Positions 7,090 to 12,010 of a stretch of 14,706 bases of DNA are shown in pieces. Position 1 is the first letter of the stretch. Each line of letters starts with the position of its first letter. Under the pieces are notes generated by a model that saw nothing but the letters and a program-made list of their open reading frames with translations, searched no databases and was not told the DNA's origin. The position numbers and the translations under genes are program-made. Source of the stretch: Oscillospiraceae bacterium (GTDB lineage: Bacteria; Bacillota; Clostridia; Oscillospirales; Ruminococcaceae); the NCBI GenBank assembly GCA_018110855.1, contig JAGBFZ010000226.1, positions 1 through 14,706 of the forward strand, given 5' to 3'.

Positions 7090-7123
7090 GAAATTATACT
7101 ATTTGCTGAAAGGAACGTTTTAT

Positions 7124-8617
7124 ATGAGAAGCTGCGGTGTTCTTATGCACATTTCAAGCCTGCCTTCCCCCTGCGGAGTGGGCACTCTGGGCAGGGAGGC
7201 GTATAAATTCGTCGATTTTCTGAAAAAGGCGGGTCAGACCTACTGGCAGATACTTCCTGTGGGTCCTACGGGCTTCGGTGATTCTCCATATCAGTGTTAC
7301 AGCGCTTTTGCGGGAAATCCTCTGCTCATCGACCTTGATATGCTTGCCGAGGAGGGGCTTATCTCTCCCGATGACAAGGACATGGAGCTGCTTCGGAAAA
7401 AGGAGAGCTTTGCAGATTACGGTCAGCTTTTTTCCTTTAAGCGGCTGATACTTGCTAAGGCTTACGGCGTTTTCCGCGACAAGGCGGATGCCGCTCAGAA
7501 GGCAGGCTTTAATGAGTTCTGCCGAAAAAATTCTTGGTGGCTCGATGATTATGCACTGTTCATGTCTCTGAAGTATGCATTCAAGCAGAAGATGTGGACT
7601 CTCTGGGAGGACGAATACCGCCTCAGAGACAAAAAGACCCTTGAGGAATATTCCGAAAAGCACCATGATGATATCGAAGCGTGGAAATTCATGCAGTACA
7701 AATTCATCAGGCAGTACAAGGCTCTGAAAAAGTATGCAAACAAGCGTGGAATTAAGATATATGGGGATATGCCTATTTATGTTTCCATGGACAGCAGCGA
7801 TATCTGGGCGGCTCCCGAGATGTTTATGCTGGACAGCGACAGGAGACCTGTGAAGGTTGCAGGCTGCCCTCCCGATGATTTTTCACCTACGGGTCAGCTC
7901 TGGGGTAATCCTCTCTATGACTGGGACTATATGGATAAGGACGGTTATAAATGGTGGATATCCCGTGTAAAATACAGCGCAAAGCTTTTTGATCTTACTC
8001 GTATCGACCATTTCAGGGGCTTTGAGAGCTTTTATGCAATTCCTGCGGGGGACGATACTGCTGAGCACGGCGAATGGCTCAAAGGTCCTTCTATGAAGCT
8101 GTTCAGAGCTATCAAGGCGGCTCTCGGAGATGTGGAGCTGGTGGCTGAGGATCTTGGTTTCCTTACCGATGAGGTCAAGGATATGCTTCGGGAGGCGGGT
8201 TATCCCGGAATGAACGTGCTTGAATTCGGCTTCGGCGGGGACGACAGCGGTTATCTGCCCCATAACTATGTAAAAAACAGCGTTGTCTATATCGGCACTC
8301 ACGACAATCAGACCGCTCTGGGCTGGTACTCCGGAATGGATAAGAAGGGCAGAAAGCGGGTAAGAAAATATCTGGGTCTTTCAAAGGGCGCTTCGGACAG
8401 TGAGATCGTGTGGGGACTTATCAGAGCGGCTTATATGAGCGTTTCCGATCTGTGCGTTATTCAGATGCAGGATATTCTCTGCCTTGACGATTCGGCACGA
8501 ATGAACATTCCCTCCACCATCGGCGGCGGCAACTGGGCATGGAGGCTCAAAGGGGGAGAATGTACTTCCGAGCTTGCGAAAAAGCTGAAAAAGCTTGCTA
8601 AGATCTATTACAGATAA
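7124..8617 (+). CDS. malQ: 4-alpha-glucanotransferase (amylomaltase, GH77)
   Basis: The enzyme transfers alpha-1,4-glucan segments between maltodextrins in the cytoplasm, releasing glucose and building longer chains for phosphorylase. At 497 residues it matches the usual bacterial amylomaltase length of about 500. Family motifs are clear: LPVGPTGFGDSPYQCYS near the N-terminus, KIYGDMPIYV, the 250s loop with CPPDDFSPTGQLWGNPLYDW, then RIDHFRG with nucleophile D295, AEDLG with acid/base E342, and GTHDN with D394. I chose ATG 7124, not the in-frame ATG at 7088. It has AAAGGA 9 bp upstream, the -10 box covers 7088, and the family normally begins RSCGVLMHISSLPSPCG. The gene is monocistronic, divergent from a sugar importer operon, and closed by a 13-bp hairpin terminator. 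Confidence 0.97.
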   Translation: MRSCGVLMHISSLPSPCGVGTLGREAYKFVDFLKKAGQTYWQILPVGPTGFGDSPYQCYSAFAGNPLLIDLDMLAEEGLISPDDKDMELLRKKESFADYGQLFSFKRLILAKAYGVFRDKADAAQKAGFNEFCRKNSWWLDDYALFMSLKYAFKQKMWTLWEDEYRLRDKKTLEEYSEKHHDDIEAWKFMQYKFIRQYKALKKYANKRGIKIYGDMPIYVSMDSSDIWAAPEMFMLDSDRRPVKVAGCPPDDFSPTGQLWGNPLYDWDYMDKDGYKWWISRVKYSAKLFDLTRIDHFRGFESFYAIPAGDDTAEHGEWLKGPSMKLFRAIKAALGDVELVAEDLGFLTDEVKDMLREAGYPGMNVLEFGFGGDDSGYLPHNYVKNSVVYIGTHDNQTALGWYSGMDKKGRKRVRKYLGLSKGASDSEIVWGLIRAAYMSVSDLCVIQMQDILCLDDSARMNIPSTIGGGNWAWRLKGGECTSELAKKLKKLAKIYYR

Positions 8618-8622
8618 AAAAC

Positions 8623-8654
8623 GGGCTTTCGTGCAGAACGATGCACGAAAGCCC
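8623..8654. terminator. Strong bidirectional terminator between malQ and the acidic small protein gene
   Basis: GGGCTTTCGTGCA (8623-8635) and its exact complement (8642-8654) form a perfect 13-bp stem with a 6-nt loop. The minus-strand side is followed by a run of T (six A at 8616-8621 on the plus strand), making it strong in that direction. The plus side is followed by the weaker TTGATAATTATTT. Confidence 0.88.
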
Positions 8655-8675
8655 TTGATAATTATTTACAATAAA

Positions 8676-8963
8676 TCAGAAATCGGCATTCTCGTCACTG
8701 TCGGAGGAAGCTGCCTCAACATCTGCATCATCTGCTCCGTCAAGTGCCTCAAGCTCCTCAACATCGCTGTCAGTCTCGTCCTTATCGGAACAGCCGCAGC
8801 AATCGCAGCAATCGTCCTCGTCTCCGAAATAGATCTCATCATCATCGTCAAAGCTGTAATCGTACTGCTCAAGCTCCTCACGCTTCTTTACAGCGTAAAC
8901 AGCGGCAGCGGCACCTGCAGCGGCTGCGAGCATGGTGAGAACTGCAACACCTAAACCCTTCAT
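8676..8963 (-). CDS. Small membrane-anchored, highly acidic protein with a CCDCCGC cysteine cluster
   Basis: I do not recognise a family for this 95-residue protein. Residues 1-25 form one hydrophobic Ala-rich helix with a KKR stop, an uncleaved anchor or poor signal peptide. By the positive-inside rule the tail would be cytoplasmic, although this is uncertain. About 31 of the last 69 residues are Asp or Glu, and C52, C53, C55, C56 and C58 form a tight cluster inside the acidic stretch (DDDD, DEDD). Such a patch could bind divalent metal ions, but no function is proven. It has its own strong promoter, the AAGGAG ribosome binding site (spacing about 12 bp, somewhat long) and a strong terminator. 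It is probably a real, well-expressed gene. The reverse frame across the same region is a repetitive shadow. Confidence 0.75.
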   Translation of the reverse strand: MKGLGVAVLTMLAAAAGAAAAVYAVKKREELEQYDYSFDDDDEIYFGDEDDCCDCCGCSDKDETDSDVEELEALDGADDADVEAASSDSDENADF

Positions 8964-9026
8964 AATTTAAGTCATCTCCTTAAAAATAATATTCCGAGAG
9001 AATTGAAATTCCCTTATCGTATTTTT

Positions 9027-9055
9027 ATTATACCACATCGGTTATAAAATTACAA
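9027..9055 (-). promoter_or_regulatory. Promoter of the acidic small protein gene
   Basis: The minus strand has TTGTAA (9050-9055) and TATAAT (9027-9032) spaced by 17 bp, with an extended -10 (TGGTATAAT). Transcription would start about 55 bp before the ATG at 8963. Confidence 0.78.
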
Positions 9056-9103
9056 TAGCCAAAAATGGAATTTTGTCAATTCAAAGTAAAATTTAATCCC
9101 GTT

Positions 9104-9751
9104 TTAATTTTCTTCCTTCGGCTCTGCCATGCTGATGGAAAGCTCGTCCAGGGTAAAGCTTTTGTCGGTGACGGTTTTAAGGAAGTTCTGCGCTTTTTTA
9201 GGGTCGCCGTTCAGGATCGTAACTGCGGCGGTGTTTCCCGGAACGTCAACATAATATTCGTCAACGCCGAATTCTCCGTAAAGAAGCTCCTTTGCCTCAA
9301 GGCATATTTCCGTTAGCCTGTTGAATGAGTGCTTCACAGTCTGGTATTTCACGCAGGTATGCTCACCAAGCACAGAGGTATAGCTTTCGGGGGGATTCGG
9401 CTCGGTGATGTTCACGAAAAGTATCCCTGCATAGCTGTACACTCCGCCGTAATCTTCGGGGTAGACTATTCCGTATTCCGTTTCAAAGGAGGCGAGGAGA
9501 CGCTCATAGGCGTTTTCGGCGGTGTCCTCAAAGGGTACCTCTCTTTGGGTAAATTCTGTGGTGGTCTCGGTCGTTGTGGTGGTCGTGGATTCGGTGGTGG
9601 TCTCGGTTGTGGTTACGGTGGTGGTTTCCGATGTTGTCTCCCCGGTAGAGGCTTCGGTTGGTGCGGCAGCGGTTTCCGTTTCGGCGGGGGCGCTTTGTCC
9701 GCAGGCGGCGAGGAATACTGCACACATCAGGGCTGCGATATATTTTTTCAT
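9104..9751 (-). CDS. Secreted lipoprotein with Thr/Glu-rich stalk and C-terminal domain of unknown function
   Basis: The protein has 215 residues. The N-terminus MKKYIAALMCAVFLAAC is a lipoprotein signal peptide, with the lipobox LAAC giving a lipidated Cys17 on the outer face of the membrane. Residues 18-70 are a disordered stalk rich in Thr and Glu (TTTE repeats), typical of surface lipoproteins that hold a domain away from the membrane. Residues 78-208 form a compact domain: a helix, then YPEDYGGVYSYAGILFVNIT (97-116), a second helix around HSFNRLTEICLEAKELL, then DEYYVDVPGNTAAVTIL. The 'YPEDYGG..., hydrophobic strand' pattern recalls small domains of many Firmicutes surface proteins, reminiscent of streptogrisin-type protease prodomains. 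I treat that as inference only. AAAGGA lies 9 bp before the start. Confidence 0.85.
   Translation of the reverse strand: MKKYIAALMCAVFLAACGQSAPAETETAAAPTEASTGETTSETTTVTTTETTTESTTTTTTETTTEFTQREVPFEDTAENAYERLLASFETEYGIVYPEDYGGVYSYAGILFVNITEPNPPESYTSVLGEHTCVKYQTVKHSFNRLTEICLEAKELLYGEFGVDEYYVDVPGNTAAVTILNGDPKKAQNFLKTVTDKSFTLDELSISMAEPKEEN
9545..9646 (-). repeat. Low-complexity ACC/GTG-type repeat coding for the Thr-rich stalk
   Basis: The stretch codes for lipoprotein residues 36-69, mostly Thr with regular Glu. At DNA level it is an imperfect GGTGGT/GTCTCG-like repeat. It could vary in length between strains through slippage in multiples of three, changing only the stalk length. Confidence 0.6.
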
Positions 9752-9808
9752 GGTATCATTCCTTTTATAATCAGGTCATTTTTTGTCGGAGCATTTCCGA
9801 TAAATATA

Positions 9809-9837
9809 ATGATATCATTTTATGTTCGGTTTGTCAA
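9809..9837 (-). promoter_or_regulatory. Promoter of the lipoprotein gene
   Basis: The minus strand has TTGACA (9832-9837) and TATCAT (9809-9814) separated by 17 bp, about 60 bp upstream of the ATG at 9751. Confidence 0.8.
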
Positions 9838-9912
9838 CAGGATTTTGGGGACGAAAAATATACAAATTTGACTTCAACTTCCTTGAAACTTATGTGCCAA
9901 GATCGTTTTGAG

Positions 9913-9941
9913 TTGACATGTCGGACGGAGAGAGGTATAAT
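9913..9941 (+). promoter_or_regulatory. Consensus sigma-A promoter upstream of the small frameshifted gene
   Basis: TTGACA (9913-9918) and TATAAT (9936-9941) are exactly 17 bp apart, a perfect consensus match. Transcription should start near 9948. It is divergent from the lipoprotein promoter. It could also drive the downstream HD and hisA genes, because no terminator is seen before 11887. Confidence 0.85.
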
Positions 9942-9947
9942 TACTTA

Positions 9948-10063
9948 TGGGCTATGGTCTGGCAGTCTGATGTTTATAATTTGGTAGCATGGGTTGTCAA
10001 TGTGACCGCAGGGACGGCTGCAGTACGGCACATTCAAGATTATTTTGTTAGGAGACGGACAAT
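9948..10063 (+). other. Long untranslated leader (about 115 nt) of the small gene
   Basis: Between the predicted transcription start and the ATG at 10064 I find no convincing coding region. A short hairpin, GCAG-GGACGG-CTGC, lies around 10008-10022. I recognise no known riboswitch or leader class. The 9752-10063 gap as a whole contains only this leader and two divergent promoters. Confidence 0.4.
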
Positions 10064-10413
10064 ATGTGCAATATCTCAAAGACAGCAGAGCTTAAGGAAT
10101 ATATCATTAACAGGCTTGAAAAGTGTGGTATCTCGGAAAACAATATCAGCTCCTACATATTTTTTAATGATAAGCATGATCGTATGGGGATTTTTGTATA
10201 TTGCAGAGGAGAAAGGTTTTGCCTTAAATATATGGGCTTTCGTGAATCCGAGTGCTGCGATTACTCTTTTGAAAAAAAAAGGAGCTTTTAAAGCAGCTTA
10301 TTATTTATATTGCTATGAAGGAGTCACCTTTGAGATATAAAGAATATGCTTTGGAGCTGGCGTTACATATTGATGTAAAAACAGCAGAATCACTGAGAAC
10401 GGAACTTATATAG
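10064..10413 (+). pseudogene. Small protein gene of unknown function with a -1 frameshift at a nine-A run (pseudogene, slippage site or sequence error)
   Basis: ATG 10064 has a good ribosome binding site (TTAGGAGA, 10048-10054) and reads 75 codons to a stop at 10289-10291. At 10272-10280 there are nine consecutive A. One extra A, or a -1 ribosomal or transcriptional slip there, continues the frame into EKKKELLKQLIIYIAMKESP and on to TAG at 10411-10413, giving 116 residues. The downstream frame is rich in normal codons and helical (YKEYALELALHIDVKTAES), so it looks like real protein. The predicted layout is helix, beta hairpin (GIFVYCRGERFCLKYMGF), then two helices. This recalls small immunity-type proteins of toxin systems, but I cannot assign a family and no toxin is adjacent. 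The region is visibly A+T richer than its neighbours, which suggests a foreign origin. Ending the gene at 10291 instead would give an intact 75-aa protein. Confidence 0.55.
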
Positions 10414-10453
10414 TTTTAACATAATCCATATAAATAAAAAGGAGCAGTATTTT

Positions 10454-11098
10454 ATGATTTCGGAAAGACTGAAAAAACAGATCGAATTTCTTCTTGAAGC
10501 GGACAAGCTGAAGAGCCTTTACAGGCAGACCTATATTATCAATGATGAAAAGCGTTCCGATTCAATGCGTGATCTTGAGGGGGACGAGGGCAGATACAAA
10601 AGACGTGAGAACGACGCCGAGCATTCCTTTCATCTTGCGCTTTTTGCCATGACTCTTGCAGAGCACGCTAACATTCCCGTTGACCTTCTGCGGGTGATGA
10701 AGATGGTCATTATTCATGATATTGTGGAGATAGATGCGGGGGACACATATTGTTACGATAAAAAGGGATATGAGTCCAAGCGTGACAGGGAGGAGAGGGC
10801 GGCTGACCGCCTTTTCGGTATTCTTCCCGAGGATCAGGCGGCGGAATACCGTGCTTTGTGGGAAGAGTTTGAGGCGATGGATACTGCCGAAGCCCGCTTT
10901 GCTGCTGCACTTGACAGAATGCAGCCTATGCTGCTCAATTACACGAAAAACGGCATGAGCTGGCAGGAGCATGGCATTTCCTACGGTCAGGTCTATGAGA
11001 GAAACAAGCACATTGCGAATGGCTCCGAGGAGCTGTGGGAATACATGGAGGCTGCTCTGGAGGACGCTCTGGGCAGGGGCATTTTAAAAAATGACTGA
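10454..11098 (+). CDS. HD domain phosphohydrolase, HDDC2/YfbR-like 5'-deoxynucleotidase family
   Basis: The protein has 214 residues. The metal-binding HD signature is intact: H57 in DAEHSFH, H88-D89 in IIHDIVEIDAGD with E92 and D97 nearby, and the distal D154 in AALDRMQPML. The segment LWEEFEAMDTAEARFAAALDRMQ is diagnostic of the YfbR/HDDC2 group (HD_3). E. coli YfbR removes the 5' phosphate from deoxynucleoside monophosphates, so a nucleotide phosphatase role in the cytoplasm is likely but unproven here. AAAAAGGAG lies 9 bp before the ATG. No strong promoter is visible in the 40-bp gap upstream, so it is probably transcribed with the preceding small gene. hisA follows after 21 bp, suggesting an operon. 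Confidence 0.87.
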   Translation: MISERLKKQIEFLLEADKLKSLYRQTYIINDEKRSDSMRDLEGDEGRYKRRENDAEHSFHLALFAMTLAEHANIPVDLLRVMKMVIIHDIVEIDAGDTYCYDKKGYESKRDREERAADRLFGILPEDQAAEYRALWEEFEAMDTAEARFAAALDRMQPMLLNYTKNGMSWQEHGISYGQVYERNKHIANGSEELWEYMEAALEDALGRGILKND

Positions 11099-11119
11099 TT
11101 ATGAAAGGATTTTTGGAAT

Positions 11120-11887
11120 ATGAAGTTCAGACCTTGCATTGATATACATAACGGCTGCGTTAAACAGATAGTTGGCGGCAGCTTAGCAGACAAAAATTCT
11201 TCGGCACAGGAAAATTTCGTTTCCGAGCTTGGCGGAGAATATTATGCCGAGCTTTATAAAAACATGGGACTGACGGGGGGACACGTTATAATTCTGAATC
11301 CCGCAGGCTCAGAGTATTACGAGGCTGACAGAAGGCAGGCTTTTGCGGCTCTCGGAGCATTTCCCGGCGGGCTTCAGATAGGCGGCGGAGTCAATGCGGA
11401 TAATGCGGCGGAATATCTTGAAAAGGGTGCTTCTCATGTCATTGTGACATCTTATGTTTTCAAGGACGGCAGCATCAGCTTTGAAAGGCTTGAAAAGCTG
11501 AAGTCTGCTGTGGGTGCTGAGCATATCGTTCTCGATCTTTCATGCCGAAAAAGAGACGGAAAATACTTTATCGTGACCGACAGATGGCAGAAATTTACCG
11601 ACATGGAGGTTACTGCGGAGAATATCAATATGCTTCGGGGATACTGCGCCGAATTCCTCGTTCATGCGGTGGACGCTGAGGGCAAGCAGAAAGGCATTGA
11701 GGAAGGTATTGCTTCTCTTCTCGGTGGCATGGAGGGCGTTGTATCCACATATGCGGGAGGTATCGGCTCTTATGAGGATATTGAGCTTCTGAGGCGGCTT
11801 GGCTGCGGTCGGGTCGATTTTACCGTTGGAAGCGCTCTGGATATTTTCGGGGGATGCCTTGAATTTGAGAAAATTGCAGAAATGTAG
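11120..11887 (+). CDS. hisA: Eukaryote-type phosphoribosylformimino-AICAR-phosphate isomerase (HisA/His6)
   Basis: The enzyme catalyses the Amadori isomerisation of ProFAR to PRFAR, the fourth step of histidine synthesis. The 255-residue (beta/alpha)8 barrel begins FRPCIDIHNGCVKQIVGGSL, which follows yeast His6 (CIDLHNGEVKQIVGGTL) rather than the usual bacterial HisA. Other His6-like blocks are LQIGGGVN (85-92), VLDLSCRK (137-144), FLVHAVDAEG (179-188), STYAGGIGS (209-217) and DFTVGSALDIFGG (233-245). The catalytic aspartates D8 and D139 and the phosphate-binding GGG and AGG loops are present. AAAGGA lies 11 bp upstream. The gene follows the HD protein by 21 bp. No other his gene is in the window, so it has been separated from the pathway or acquired singly. 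Confidence 0.92.
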   Translation: MKFRPCIDIHNGCVKQIVGGSLADKNSSAQENFVSELGGEYYAELYKNMGLTGGHVIILNPAGSEYYEADRRQAFAALGAFPGGLQIGGGVNADNAAEYLEKGASHVIVTSYVFKDGSISFERLEKLKSAVGAEHIVLDLSCRKRDGKYFIVTDRWQKFTDMEVTAENINMLRGYCAEFLVHAVDAEGKQKGIEEGIASLLGGMEGVVSTYAGGIGSYEDIELLRRLGCGRVDFTVGSALDIFGGCLEFEKIAEM

Positions 11888-11919
11888 GATTTTTGGAATG
11901 AAAGATGTGAAATTATCAT

Positions 11920-11932
11920 TGTAAAAATTACA
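11920..11932. promoter_or_regulatory. Short palindrome upstream of the GGDEF gene promoter
   Basis: TGTAA (11920-11924) and TTACA (11928-11932) are perfect inverted copies with a 3-bp centre, ending 9 bp before the -35 box. This could be an activator or repressor site, but it is short and A+T rich, so chance is possible. Confidence 0.25.
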
Positions 11933-11941
11933 CAAAATCGC

Positions 11942-11970
11942 TTGAATATTGTCAAATGATATGGTATGAT
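11942..11970 (+). promoter_or_regulatory. Promoter of the sugar-sensor GGDEF gene
   Basis: TTGAAT (11942-11947) and TATGAT (11965-11970) are 17 bp apart, with an extended -10 (TGGTATGAT). A second TATAAT overlaps at 11970-11975. Transcription would start about 35 bp before the ATG at 12011. Confidence 0.7.
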
Positions 11971-12010
11971 ATAATTAATAAAATATCGGCAATTTGTGCA
12001 AAGGAGTGAT

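Larger units (their letters stand above)
6745..7123. promoter_or_regulatory. Divergent regulatory region between the permease operon and malQ
   Basis: This 379-bp region has no credible gene. It holds the minus-strand promoter (6884-6912), the malQ promoter (7061-7089) and a 21-bp dyad (6962-6982). It also holds the roughly 130-nt leader of the permease mRNA, with an inverted repeat at 6794-6811. The arrangement suggests coordinated control of uptake and alpha-glucan processing. Confidence 0.75.

Noticed and set aside
7112..7120. AACGTTTT next to the malQ ribosome binding site as a LacI operator
   Set aside because: Only a short core matches and there is no extended symmetry; coincidence is likely.
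7088..7123. Upstream in-frame ATG giving malQ a 12-residue extension
   Set aside because: The codon overlaps the TATAAT of the malQ promoter, so it is not transcribed. ATG 7124 has the ribosome binding site and matches the family start.
8595..8954. 119-aa plus-strand frame opposite the acidic small protein
   Set aside because: It is an artefact of the GAT/GAC-rich codons on the other strand, and it begins inside malQ and crosses a strong terminator.
9545..9646. Possible CRISPR or tandem-repeat array
   Set aside because: The repeats are short, imperfect and in frame with Thr/Glu codons; there are no regular spacers.
9329..9871. Gly-rich 180-aa plus-strand frame opposite the lipoprotein
   Set aside because: The Gly-rich translation is the complement of the Thr-rich stalk. 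The lipoprotein has a signal peptide, lipobox, ribosome binding site and promoter.
9918..10340. 140-aa open frame overlapping the small gene
   Set aside because: Its ATG lies inside the -35 box of a perfect promoter and has no ribosome binding site. Its second half is only the +1 shadow of the 10064 gene.
11996..12010. GTG start adding five residues to the GGDEF protein
   Set aside because: It overlaps the AAAGGAG ribosome binding site that serves ATG 12011.
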